Shown here piece by piece: positions 42,423 through 51,974 of a stretch of DNA of 59,708 bases (positions within the stretch are counted from its first letter, which is position 1; each line of letters starts with the position of its first letter). Below the pieces are notes generated by a model, which saw nothing but the letters and a program-made list of their open reading frames with translations, was not told the origin of the DNA and ran no database searches. The position numbers and the translations under genes are program-made. The DNA is from Rikenellaceae bacterium (lineage in GTDB: Bacteria; Bacteroidota; Bacteroidia; Bacteroidales; Rikenellaceae). The DNA is taken from positions 1 to 59,708 of the forward strand of contig JAISHQ010000018.1 of NCBI GenBank assembly GCA_031262465.1, in the 5' to 3' direction.

Positions 42423-43556
42423 GTGACTTCCCTTCTCTCCGATTATACGATTTTTGAGTTGGCTTTGGCCGGGATTATCTTGGTAACCTTCGGGATTCAA
42501 CTCTATTATTACCTCGGCAAATACGCCCGGGTGGCCACTTACCGCCAAAAGGTGAGCCGCGACGAGCCGGGGGTATCGGTCATTGTTGTGCTCAACGACG
42601 ACCTGCTCTTTGTCGAACAGACCCTCCCGGAGTTGCTGATGCAGGATTACGACCGGTTCGAGGTGGTGGTGGTCGACAACGGCTCCTCGCTCGAAGTGGT
42701 CGAAGCACTGGAGAGGCAACAGCTGCGCTATCCCCACCTGAAATGCACCCGAATCAACCCCGACCCCAAATTCAAGACCCGGCGCAAGCTGGCGTTGACC
42801 GTGGGCATCAAGGCGGCGCGCTTCCCCAACCTGATCTTTACCCAAACCAGCGGCATCCCGGCCTCTAAGAAGTGGATCGCGCTGATGGCCAGAGGCTTTA
42901 CAACCGGCCAGGTGGTGATCGGCTATGCCGGGATCGCGCCACAAAAAGGCATCACCAACCGGCTGATCCGCAGTGTGCGGTTGATGATCTCCTTGCACTT
43001 CCTCTCCTCGGCCATGCGCGGACGCGCTTACGGGGCGGCGGCGGCCAACATGGGTTTTACATCGAAAATTTACTTCGATAACCGGGGATATAACTACCTC
43101 AACCTCAATGTCGGAGAGAACGACCTATTTGTCCGCAACATCGCCAACCGCGAAAATACATCCATTATCATCCACCCCAAAGCCACCGTGCGCGAAGAGT
43201 TTGAGGGCGGATTGCGCCGTTGGTGGAGCGAGCGGAGGTACCATACCTACACCTTTCGCCACTATCCCGCCGGAGTGAAAGCGGGTATCTTTTTGGAGCT
43301 TTCCTCGCGCCTCCTCTTTTTTGTCGGCGCGGCGATCTGCCTCGTTCGGTGGATTCCGATCCTTTGGATCGGAGCCATCGCCCTGTTGGTGCTTCGCTGG
43401 TTGGCCTTTTCCTTTACCCTGACCCGCGTCTGCCTGCGTTTGGGAGAAAAAGGGCTGTTTTGGACACTCTTTTTTTACGATTTGATCGCTCCATTCACCG
43501 AATCCTTGCTATCTTTATCCCGCAAAATCCGGCCAAGTCAGGGAATATGGAGTTAG
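42423..43556 (+). CDS. Membrane glycosyltransferase, GT2 family
   Basis: 377 residues. One N-terminal membrane helix (about 12-32), a GT-A domain (VSVIVVLNDD, VVVVDNGSS, the acidic GENDLF near 235 and RRWWSERRYH near 270) and two or three C-terminal membrane helices (280-370). Such proteins usually add sugars to lipid acceptors or polymers at the inner membrane. GTG start: no in-frame ATG lies near, and the promoter is just upstream. The 3' end overlaps the sigma factor gene by 10 nt. Confidence 0.82.
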   Translation: MTSLLSDYTIFELALAGIILVTFGIQLYYYLGKYARVATYRQKVSRDEPGVSVIVVLNDDLLFVEQTLPELLMQDYDRFEVVVVDNGSSLEVVEALERQQLRYPHLKCTRINPDPKFKTRRKLALTVGIKAARFPNLIFTQTSGIPASKKWIALMARGFTTGQVVIGYAGIAPQKGITNRLIRSVRLMISLHFLSSAMRGRAYGAAAANMGFTSKIYFDNRGYNYLNLNVGENDLFVRNIANRENTSIIIHPKATVREEFEGGLRRWWSERRYHTYTFRHYPAGVKAGIFLELSSRLLFFVGAAICLVRWIPILWIGAIALLVLRWLAFSFTLTRVCLRLGEKGLFWTLFFYDLIAPFTESLLSLSRKIRPSQGIWS

Positions 43557-44140
43557 AGTTAGCCAATTATCATAACCTATCCGACCAGCAATTGGTCGAA
43601 AAAGCACTTGAAAACGACTCCTCGGCGTTCGAGCAACTCTTCATGCGCTATAAAAAGGATTTGCTCCAACTTTATGTACAGCGGACGGGCAACAACCCCT
43701 CGGACGCGAGCGACATCCTGCAAGAGACCTTTATCAAGGTCTACCTCAACTTGCACCGCTACAACCCCGCCTATCCCTTCACCCAGTGGTTACACGCCAT
43801 CGCCCGGAATACCTTCATCGACTATACCCGCAAACGCAAAGACAACATCCTGTCGATCGACAGCCAAAATTGGAACAGCGCGCGGCTCAACCCGGCGGCC
43901 AATACCGCCAACCCGGAGGAAAAAATGATGCAACGGCAGACCGGCAAGGAGTTGGATCGCCTCTTGGAAAAGATGCCCGCCCATTACAAACAGATGATTA
44001 TCATGCGTTTTGTGCAGGAATATTCTTACGAGGAGATCGCCGAAAAGCTCACCATGCCGATCGGGACGGTCAAAACGCAGATTCACCGCGCCCGCGAAAA
44101 GTTCTATCAGCTCATCAGCAACGCCGACAGCATTCTCTAA
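43547..44140 (+). CDS. ECF-type RNA polymerase sigma factor
   Basis: 197 residues. Sigma2 region SSAFEQLFMRYKKDLLQLYV and ASDILQETFIKVYLNLHRYNP with FTQWLHAIARNTFIDYTRKRK; sigma4 region MPAHYKQMIIMRFVQEYSYEEIAEKL, MPIGTVKTQIHRAREKF. An 18-residue start (MELELANYHNL) precedes it. No anti-sigma gene lies nearby. The ATG lies within the end of the GT2 gene, and the stop overlaps the rsmG ATG by one base (TAATG), so all three are coupled. Confidence 0.92.
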   Translation: MELELANYHNLSDQQLVEKALENDSSAFEQLFMRYKKDLLQLYVQRTGNNPSDASDILQETFIKVYLNLHRYNPAYPFTQWLHAIARNTFIDYTRKRKDNILSIDSQNWNSARLNPAANTANPEEKMMQRQTGKELDRLLEKMPAHYKQMIIMRFVQEYSYEEIAEKLTMPIGTVKTQIHRAREKFYQLISNADSIL

Positions 44141-44760
44141 TGGAGACAATCCTGACCTATTTCCCCGCCCTGACCGAGCGGCAAAAAGAGCAGTTCCGGC
44201 TCATGGGCGACCTCTACCGCGACTGGAACGCCAAAATCAACGTGGTCTCGCGGCAGGACATCGACCAGCTCTACCTGCGCCACGTCCTCCACTCGCTGGC
44301 CATCGCCAAAATTGTCGAATTTGTGCCCGGAACCCAAATCCTCGACGTGGGCACCGGAGGAGGGTTTCCCGGCATCCCGCTGGCCGTGCTCTTTCCCGAG
44401 GCCCGGTTTACGCTGATCGACTCGATCGGCAAAAAGATCACCGTCGTGCGCGATGTGGCCGAAAAGTTAGGGCTGAGCAACGTCACCGCCCTGCATGGCC
44501 GCGCCGAGGCACTGCGCCAGCCTGTCGACTTTGTCGTCAGCCGCGCCGTGGCCGATATGCGCCTCTTCCTGCCGTGGGTCTGGGATAAAATCACCCCGCA
44601 AGGCCACAACACCCTGCCCAACGGCATCCTCTGCCTCAAAGGCGGCGACCTGCACGCCGAAATGGACGCCACCCACAAAGCCTACGCCCTCTATCCCATC
44701 GCCGACCTCTTCACCGACCCTTTCTTTGAAACAAAATTTGTTGTATATTTACCAAGGTAA
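44140..44760 (+). CDS. rsmG: 16S rRNA (guanine-527-N7) methyltransferase
   Basis: 206 residues. SAM-binding ILDVGTGGGFPGIPLAVLFP, LIDSIGKKITVVRDVA and SRAVADMRLFLPWV are typical RsmG/GidB. It methylates G527 of 16S rRNA. It overlaps the sigma gene by one base. The TAA stop is the first base triplet of repeat R1 copy 2. Confidence 0.95.
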   Translation: METILTYFPALTERQKEQFRLMGDLYRDWNAKINVVSRQDIDQLYLRHVLHSLAIAKIVEFVPGTQILDVGTGGGFPGIPLAVLFPEARFTLIDSIGKKITVVRDVAEKLGLSNVTALHGRAEALRQPVDFVVSRAVADMRLFLPWVWDKITPQGHNTLPNGILCLKGGDLHAEMDATHKAYALYPIADLFTDPFFETKFVVYLPR

Positions 44761-44851
44761 TTATGAATTATGAATTAGTTGTCTTTGATCGGCCATCCTT
44801 TTTTGCGCGGCGAAGCCCATTCATAATTCATAATTTATAATTCATAATTAG
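44758..44851 (-). repeat. R1 palindromic element, copy 2 (inverted)
   Basis: On the minus strand it reads CTAATTATGAATTATAAATT..., then the core GGGCTTCGCCGCGCAAAAAA and GGCCGATCAAAGACAA, then the right arm. The core differs from copy 1 at about six positions. It begins exactly at the rsmG stop codon. After it, 44852-44916 holds an imperfect hairpin GTCGCTTTTTTCAAAAAGGCGC like the R3 tips. Confidence 0.8.
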
Positions 44852-44916
44852 TTACGGGTCGCTTTTTTCAAAAAGGCGCAGTTCACGACCGAAAAAAACG
44901 TTAAAACAAAATAGCT

Positions 44917-46092
44917 ATGACAAGAAAAATTGGAGCAAAGGTGGTGATGCCGGTATCGGGGGAGCCGATCCGGAACGGAGTGGTGACGTTTGACGAGGCG
45001 GGTCGGGTGACGGCTGTTTCGGGCGAGAACGGTTTTGATCCGGCTTGTCCGGGCGATGTGGAGGTGTATGACGGGGTGTTGACTCCGGGCTTTGTCAATA
45101 CGCACAGCCACTTGGAGTTGGCCTATATGGCGGGTGTTTTGCCGCCGGGAACGGGGCTGGCTGGATTCATCAAGCGGGTGATGGAGAGCAAATTCACCTT
45201 CCCCGAGGAGGTACAGCGCAAGGCGATCGCCGATGCCGACAAACACTTGTGGGAGAGCGGGGTGCAGGCCGTCGGGGATATTTCGAACACGACTGTCTCG
45301 TTCGAAACCAAGAAAAACAGCCCGATTAAGTATGTGACCTATGCCGAAATCTTTGATTTTATGGCTGGTATGTCGACCGAGGCGGCCATGCAACAGGGCG
45401 AGGAGGTCGTTGCCCAAGCCGAGCGGATGGGATTGGAGGCTTATGTGACCCTGCACGCCACGTACAGCGTGTCGGACAAGCTCTTTGGCGCGTGGCACGA
45501 GATGAAACACACGGGGTGCCTGTCGATCCATTACCGGGAGAGCCTGGCGGACGACGAACTGTTCGACCGAACGGGGCCGTTTTGGGACTATTTTCAGGAG
45601 AAAGGCTTTGAGCTTGATTTTCTGAACGACGGCAGTTCGACGAACCGCATCCTGCGCCACATTCCGGCCAACCGCCGGGTGTTGTTGGTGCACAATAGCA
45701 ACGTCACCGCTTCGGACATCGAGCAGATGAAGGCGAAGTACGAACGGCTGTCGTGGGCGCTGTGCCCCATGTCGAACCTCTACATCGAGGGAAAACTGCC
45801 TCCGGTGGAGTTGATGTCGGCCTATAACTTGAACCTGACGATCGGAACGGACTCGCTGTCGTCGAACACCGACCTGTCGATGGTGGCCGAGATGCGGGCA
45901 CTGGCCGAGGGGTTCAACCTGCCGTTGCCGGTGGTTCTCCGCTGGGCGACGCTGAACGGAGCCAAAGCGCTGGAGATGGATCGGGAGATCGGCTCGTTCG
46001 AGGTGGGCAAAACCCCCGGAGCGGTGCTGATCGAGGGGCTGGACGAAGCCCTGCGCTTCACCCCGACCACCTCTTCCCGCCGACTGATATAA
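44917..46092 (+). CDS. Amidohydrolase; candidate aminofutalosine deaminase
   Basis: 391 residues, metal-dependent hydrolase fold. Metal ligands: TPGFVNTHSHLEL (HxH), LHATYSVS, IHYRES, and Asp in IGTDSLSSN; the end has the small beta-domain GSFEVGKTPGAVLI. The family includes adenosine-, SAH/MTA-, guanine- and aminofutalosine-deaminases. The futalosine gene mqnE at 26 kb makes an aminofutalosine deaminase a reasonable guess; the ahcY gene next door would instead hint at SAH/adenosine chemistry. Neither is proven. Convergent with ahcY. Confidence 0.75.
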   Translation: MTRKIGAKVVMPVSGEPIRNGVVTFDEAGRVTAVSGENGFDPACPGDVEVYDGVLTPGFVNTHSHLELAYMAGVLPPGTGLAGFIKRVMESKFTFPEEVQRKAIADADKHLWESGVQAVGDISNTTVSFETKKNSPIKYVTYAEIFDFMAGMSTEAAMQQGEEVVAQAERMGLEAYVTLHATYSVSDKLFGAWHEMKHTGCLSIHYRESLADDELFDRTGPFWDYFQEKGFELDFLNDGSSTNRILRHIPANRRVLLVHNSNVTASDIEQMKAKYERLSWALCPMSNLYIEGKLPPVELMSAYNLNLTIGTDSLSSNTDLSMVAEMRALAEGFNLPLPVVLRWATLNGAKALEMDREIGSFEVGKTPGAVLIEGLDEALRFTPTTSSRRLI

Positions 46093-46110
46093 ATAGGAGT
46101 GTCCTAAAGA

Positions 46111-47520
<1,410 letters not shown>

Positions 47521-47523
47521 CGT

Positions 47524-47916
47524 TTATTCCTTTATATTCTTTTGGTTTTGAAAAAACTGCTCGGCGGCCAATCGGTCTTGTTCAATCGCCTGACATAGAG
47601 CCTCGGGCGAATCGAATTTCTGCTCGGGGCGGAGGTATTTCAACAACTCGACCTCGATCGTCAGGCCATATAGATCGCCCGCAAAATCAAAGAGGTAGAC
47701 CTCCAAAAAACGCTCCGGGCTGTCGGTTATGGTCGGGCGATTGCCCACATTGGCGATGCCGCGATAGGTCGAATCCCCGAGGCGGACACGCACCGCATAG
47801 ACCCCGGCGACAACAGCCTGCTCGCCCAACGCCAAATTGGCCGTCGGAAAACCCAACCGCCGACCGATTCGGTTCCCGGCGATCACTTCCCCTGCTATGA
47901 TTTGTGGCAATACCAT
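47524..47916 (-). CDS. Stand-alone riboflavin kinase domain
   Basis: 130 residues. It aligns with the C-terminal kinase half of RibF: GNRIGRRLGFPTANLAL, GVYAVRVRLGDSTYRGIANVGNRPTI, LEVYLFDFAGDLYG and a closing LRPEQKFDSPEALCQAIEQD. It converts riboflavin to FMN. The N-terminal FAD synthetase half of ordinary bacterial RibF is absent, and upstream sequence to 47979 cannot encode it. Either FAD synthetase lies elsewhere or this is a second, specialised copy. TAATTTTG at 47943-47936 is the likely -7. Confidence 0.85.
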   Translation of the reverse strand: MVLPQIIAGEVIAGNRIGRRLGFPTANLALGEQAVVAGVYAVRVRLGDSTYRGIANVGNRPTITDSPERFLEVYLFDFAGDLYGLTIEVELLKYLRPEQKFDSPEALCQAIEQDRLAAEQFFQNQKNIKE

Positions 47917-47935
47917 CGCACTTCGTTTAGGGGGA

Positions 47936-47977
47936 CAAAATTACGGATTATTTTTAAAAGTTTTTTTACTACCTTGC
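47936..47977. promoter_or_regulatory. Divergent promoters, riboflavin kinase-ahcY and MerR gene
   Basis: Minus-strand TAATTTTG (47943-47936) and plus-strand TACCTTGC (47970-47977), 26 bp apart in a T-rich stretch. Confidence 0.5.
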
Positions 47978-48005
47978 GGTGTTGTTTTTTAAATACCAAC
48001 CGCCT

Positions 48006-48725
48006 GTGGCACTGAAAGCATTCAAACCGGAAAAACTGCTCTATACGATGGGCGAGGTGACTGAGATGTTCGACGTAAAACCGTCGTTGATTCGGTTTTG
48101 GGAGCAGCGTTTCGATATGCTCCGCCCCAAAAAGAACAAAAAGGGCAATCGCCTCTTCACCCCGGCCGATGTCAAAAATCTGGAGATCATCTACCACCTG
48201 ACCAAGGAGCGGGGGATGACCCTCGGCGGGGTGGAAAAATACCTGAAAAGCAACCGGGAAGAGGCCGAGCGGGAGACCGAGATCGTCCGGGGATTGCAAA
48301 CCATCCGGGCGTTGCTGGTCGAAATTCGGGAAGAACTTCGCGAAGAGCCTGAGGGTGAGGTGCGTGTATTCACCGCCGCCGAGGCTGAGGCCGACACCTC
48401 CGCCCCGGACGATGCGAAAAGCACGGAAGAATCTGAAAGCGTAGATGTTGTAAATAGTTCCGAAACAGCCGAAACAGCCGAAGAGACGTTGGAGGAGATC
48501 ACCGCCGTTGGTTTCGAGGGATTTGCGCCCGAGAGCGATGTTTTTGTCGAAACGCTGTCGACCGACGAGCTGATCGACGCGGAGGTCTCCGAACCCTTCA
48601 CGATTCAGCCCCTTTTCCTTTTGGATGATGCCGAGGATCGCCTAACCGAGGAGGCCGAGGAGATAGAAGAGGCTTCGGAAAAAACGCAGAACGCGCCCGT
48701 GGATACGCAACAATCGTTGTTTTAG
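48006..48725 (+). CDS. MerR-family regulator with long acidic tail
   Basis: 239 residues. The MerR winged helix covers about 12-85: LYTMGEVTEMFDVKPSLIRFWEQRF, GNRLFTPADVKNLEIIYHLTKERG (in part). A short helix with ERETEIVRGLQTIRALLVEIREEL follows, then about 120 residues very rich in Glu, Asp, Ser and Thr, ending TQQSLF. No metal-binding Cys pattern. GTG at 48006 is chosen because the open frame to 47979 starts inside the promoter and family members begin about 15 residues before GEV. The nif3 gene follows after 15 bp. Confidence 0.8.
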   Translation: MALKAFKPEKLLYTMGEVTEMFDVKPSLIRFWEQRFDMLRPKKNKKGNRLFTPADVKNLEIIYHLTKERGMTLGGVEKYLKSNREEAERETEIVRGLQTIRALLVEIREELREEPEGEVRVFTAAEAEADTSAPDDAKSTEESESVDVVNSSETAETAEETLEEITAVGFEGFAPESDVFVETLSTDELIDAEVSEPFTIQPLFLLDDAEDRLTEEAEEIEEASEKTQNAPVDTQQSLF

Positions 48726-48740
48726 TCCGTTTTATTAACG

Positions 48741-49835
48741 ATGAAATTACACGAAATCACCGCCGTGCTGGAGCAGTTCGCTCCGCTCGCCTTGCAGGAA
48801 GATTACGACAACGCCGGGCTGATTACCGGCTCGCCCGGTATGGAGGTGACCGGGGCCGTGCTCTGCCTCGATGTGACGGAGGCCATTCTCGACGAAGCCG
48901 TGGCGCGGGGGGCTAATTTGGTGATTTCGCACCATCCGATTGTCTTTCGCCCGCTAAAAACGATCACGGGCAAAAATTACGTGGAACGGATCGTCATCCA
49001 AGCGATTCGGAATGGCATCGCCCTCTATGCCGCCCACACCAACTTGGATAGCGCGAGCCGGGGCATGAGTTACCTTTTGGCGGAGCAGTTAGGCCTTGAG
49101 CAGATCGAAGTGTTGGAACCTCGCGCCGAGGGGCTGGTGCGCATCGGTGTACACACGCCCGAGAGCCACGCCGAGGCCGTTCGTGCCGCATTGGCCGAGG
49201 CCGGAGCGGGAGAGATCGGGCAGTACGACAGCTGTTCGTTCAACACCCCGGGGCAGGGGTTCTTCCGCGCTCGGAAGGGAGCCGAACCCTTTGTGGGCGA
49301 GGTTGGTACGTTGCACCGGCAGGCCGAAATTCGGACAACAGCCGTCGCCCCAAGTTACCGCGCCGGGGCGATCATAGCCGCCCTCAAGGCCGTACACCCC
49401 TATCAGGAGATGGCCTATGACCTCACCCCGCTCTGCCTCCCCGACCGGGAGTCGGGATTCGGGGCGGTGGGCAATCTGCCTGCGCCGGTGGAGGTCGGGG
49501 AGTTTCTGCGGGCGGTCAAGGAGCGTTTTGGCGTGGGGTGCGTGCGCCACAGTGTGCCGCCCAAAAGCCAAGTACAACGCATTGCCATTTGTACCGGGTC
49601 GGGCGGAAGCCTGCTCGATCGGGCAATCCGAAGCGGAGCGGATGTTTACCTGACCGCCGACGTGAAATACGACCTCTTTTTCGCCGCCGAAGGACGCATC
49701 TTATTGGCGGACATCGGCCATTTTGAGAGCGAAATCGGAGTAATTTCACTTTTATACGAATTACTTAGAAAAAAAATCCCTACCTTTGCACTCCACAAAA
49801 GTGAAAAGGTTCACAACCCCGTAAATTACCTTTAG
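48741..49835 (+). CDS. Nif3-like dinuclear metal centre protein
   Basis: 364 residues, the long form with a PII-like insert (about 130-230, VRIGVHTPESHAEAVRAAL). Metal ligands are in NLVISHHPIVF, YAAHTNLD and the C-terminal LADIGHFESE. Family members (YbgI/GCH1 type I-like) form hexameric toroids; the biochemical role is not settled, GTP cyclohydrolase-like activity has been suggested. The 3' end holds a promoter for the zinc-ribbon gene. Confidence 0.9.
   Translation: MKLHEITAVLEQFAPLALQEDYDNAGLITGSPGMEVTGAVLCLDVTEAILDEAVARGANLVISHHPIVFRPLKTITGKNYVERIVIQAIRNGIALYAAHTNLDSASRGMSYLLAEQLGLEQIEVLEPRAEGLVRIGVHTPESHAEAVRAALAEAGAGEIGQYDSCSFNTPGQGFFRARKGAEPFVGEVGTLHRQAEIRTTAVAPSYRAGAIIAALKAVHPYQEMAYDLTPLCLPDRESGFGAVGNLPAPVEVGEFLRAVKERFGVGCVRHSVPPKSQVQRIAICTGSGGSLLDRAIRSGADVYLTADVKYDLFFAAEGRILLADIGHFESEIGVISLLYELLRKKIPTFALHKSEKVHNPVNYL
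49781..49788 (+). promoter_or_regulatory. -7 element inside the end of the nif3-like gene
   Basis: TACCTTTG, exact TAnnTTTG, inside the last codons of the upstream gene and 60 bp before the zinc-ribbon ATG. No -33. Confidence 0.45.
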
Positions 49836-49848
49836 GAGATACTTACTT

Positions 49849-50604
49849 ATGAGTACAAAAACGCAGGACACGCCGGATTATTCGATCGAAGAAAAGATCA
49901 TTGCCTTGTACGATTTACAGCAAATCGACAGCAAAATCGACGAAATCGACCACCTGAAAGGCGAACTTCCGCTGGAAGTGCAAGACCTCGAAGACGAAGT
50001 GGCGGGGCTTGAAACCCGTATCGCCAACCTGACCCGGGAGTACGACGAGTTGCTTCAGGCCATCAAATCGCGGAAAGACGACATCGAAAACTCGAAAGCG
50101 ATGATCGCCAAATATACCGAACAACAGAACAACATCCGGAACAACCGCGAGTTCGACTCGCTCTCGAAAGAGATCGAATTTCAGACGCTGGAGATCGAAT
50201 TGAGCGAAAAACGGATCAAAGAGTCGACCGCCGAAAGCAAGTTCAAAAAGAAGCTGATCGACGACTCGAAAGAAGTGCTCGAAGGCCGCCGGATCGACCT
50301 GAGCAACAAAAAGGCCGAACTCGACAAGATCGACGCCGAGACCGCCGAGGAGATCGGTGCCCTGAAACTTCAGTCGGACGCGGCTTCGGCCAAGATCGAC
50401 GAACGCCTGCTGACCGCCTACGGACGCATTCGCCACAACGTGCGCAACGGGCTGGCCGTGGTGACCATCAAACGCGATGCCTGCGGAGGCTGTTTCAACC
50501 GCATCCCGCCGCAACGGCAGTTCGACATCCGGATGAACAAAAAAATCATCGTCTGCGAATACTGCGGCCGGATTTTGGTATCTGACCTGTTAGACCAGGA
50601 GTAA
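49849..50604 (+). CDS. Coiled-coil C4-type zinc-ribbon protein
   Basis: 251 residues. Residues about 15-190 form a long antiparallel coiled coil; the C-terminus is the zinc ribbon with CGGCFNRIPPQ and CEYCGRIL. This is the widespread C4-type zinc-ribbon family usually encoded next to nif3, as here (13 bp apart). Its function is not settled; it may act on nucleic acid or translation. Followed by a strong terminator. Confidence 0.9.
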   Translation: MSTKTQDTPDYSIEEKIIALYDLQQIDSKIDEIDHLKGELPLEVQDLEDEVAGLETRIANLTREYDELLQAIKSRKDDIENSKAMIAKYTEQQNNIRNNREFDSLSKEIEFQTLEIELSEKRIKESTAESKFKKKLIDDSKEVLEGRRIDLSNKKAELDKIDAETAEEIGALKLQSDAASAKIDERLLTAYGRIRHNVRNGLAVVTIKRDACGGCFNRIPPQRQFDIRMNKKIIVCEYCGRILVSDLLDQE

Positions 50605-50624
50605 TTCTTTCCTTAAAAACACAC

Positions 50625-50652
50625 AACCCCCGCCCAAAAGGCGGGGGTTTTG
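50625..50652 (+). terminator. Intrinsic terminator after the zinc-ribbon gene
   Basis: AACCCCCGCC and GGCGGGGGTT pair around CAAAA, then TTG. Confidence 0.88.
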
Positions 50653-50667
50653 CATTCACTTTATTTT

Positions 50668-50721
50668 TTTGTATTCATCGAAAGATTTACATACCTTGTA
50701 GCTTGATTTACACACCTTTTA
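50668..50721 (+). promoter_or_regulatory. Promoter with overlapping direct repeats, third propeller lipoprotein
   Basis: TTTG at 50668-50671, a 20-bp spacer and TACCTTGT at 50692-50699. Two direct repeats overlap it: GATTTACATACCTTGTA (50684-50700) and GATTTACACACCTTTTA (50705-50721), offset by 21 bp or two helical turns, covering the -7 and the expected start of transcription. Confidence 0.65.
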
Positions 50722-50746
50722 ATCCACCCTAAAATTGGTTGCAACC

Positions 50747-51895
50747 ATGAAAAAACTCGTCCCTGTATTTTCTCTGCTTCTAACAGCCTTGTTTGTCGCC
50801 TGTCAGGCAAAACCGACCGAGCCAGCGGCGGCGGAACAAGTGGTTTATGAGGCCACCGACCAAAGCCTGCTCTCGTCGGGCGTTATCCGGCAGATCGAAA
50901 TCATCCCCCTCGAAAGCCCCGACCCCTCGGCGTTGATCGGCGGGTTTCATCAACTCGTTCTCTCGGGCGACGATTTTTACGCGATCAATTTTGAGGGCAA
51001 TGCCCGGGTGCTTCGTTTCGACGGGCAAGGGAAATTTTTGAACTCGATCGGCTCAACGGGTCGAGGGCCGCAGGAGTACCTCGCCATCTCTGATTTTTCG
51101 CTGGATGCCAACGGAAACCCGATCATTTATTCCGATCAAGACGAGGCGGCCTATTTCTACCAGCCCGACGGAACTTTTGTTGAAAAAAAGGAGTTGGGCA
51201 ACCGTTTTCTCAAGGCGACGAATGGATACGACGGCGATACTTTCCTCTATTTGGGTTTCAACAACGGCACCGCCCCGTTGCGTGTATTGTGGGTCAATAA
51301 GGAGGGAAAAGCGCCTATGGGATACTTGTGGGATGAGTCTCAAGTGTTGATGATGAGCGAATCTACGCCGGTCTTTACTCATTATGACGAAGCCATTTAT
51401 GTACGAGAGAGCCTGAATGATACGATTTACCGCATAACAGACAGGGTCTTTGAACCGGCCTACAACTTCGACTTCGGAGCATACACCGTTCCCGAGGAGT
51501 ACTTCCAAAAGAGCGACCCCATGGCCGCGGCCGAATACCTGTTTGCCCGCGAGTTTGTCTCGACCCGTAAATTCTTTGAAAACGACAAAACCGTCTTGTT
51601 AGAAGCCCAAATCCAAAAGACCAACAGCGCGGGCGAGCCTCAAGTGATTATGACACATGGGCTGAAAGACAAAAAGAGCGGCGAGTGGTCTTGGTTCAAC
51701 GCCGAAGTGTTTCTGCCGACGGACGACTGCATCACGAATTATGTGCAAGGTTTAACCGATCAGAACGAGATCGTTTGCTTGGTCGACCCTGCCAAATTGC
51801 TGGAATACAAAGACAACCCCCTGTTTACCAATCCCGAAGTTTTGGCCGACATCACCGACGCAAGCAATTTCATCGTGCTGAAATGTAAGCTCTAA
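50747..51895 (+). CDS. 6-bladed beta-propeller lipoprotein (DUF5128-like), 3
   Basis: 382 residues, paralogous to the pair at 14-16 kb. Lipoprotein signal ends LFVAC (Cys18). Propeller marker GSTGRGPQEYLAISDFSLD and blade segments YAINFEGNARVLRFDGQGKFL (in part). The C-terminal region differs from the other two. Function unknown. The start at 50747 begins the signal peptide; the frame also opens at 50735. Single gene with its own promoter. Confidence 0.82.
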   Translation: MKKLVPVFSLLLTALFVACQAKPTEPAAAEQVVYEATDQSLLSSGVIRQIEIIPLESPDPSALIGGFHQLVLSGDDFYAINFEGNARVLRFDGQGKFLNSIGSTGRGPQEYLAISDFSLDANGNPIIYSDQDEAAYFYQPDGTFVEKKELGNRFLKATNGYDGDTFLYLGFNNGTAPLRVLWVNKEGKAPMGYLWDESQVLMMSESTPVFTHYDEAIYVRESLNDTIYRITDRVFEPAYNFDFGAYTVPEEYFQKSDPMAAAEYLFAREFVSTRKFFENDKTVLLEAQIQKTNSAGEPQVIMTHGLKDKKSGEWSWFNAEVFLPTDDCITNYVQGLTDQNEIVCLVDPAKLLEYKDNPLFTNPEVLADITDASNFIVLKCKL

Positions 51896-51937
51896 AAAAA
51901 AAGAACCGGAACCGCCCTGCGAGGGCGATTCCGGTTC
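51893..51937 (-). terminator. Terminator of dnaK (also at the end of the propeller gene)
   Basis: GAACCGGAACCGCCCT pairs with AGGGCGATTCCGGTTC around GCG. On the minus strand it ends in a run of about 10 T, directly downstream of dnaK. Confidence 0.85.
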
Positions 51938-51974
51938 AAAACCCAAAACTACTAACCTAAAACTATAAAGAATG

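Noticed and set aside
47979..48005. Earlier GTG/TTG starts for the MerR gene
   Set aside because: They lie on or just after the -7 element, before the likely transcription start, and family members begin about 15 residues before the GEV motif.
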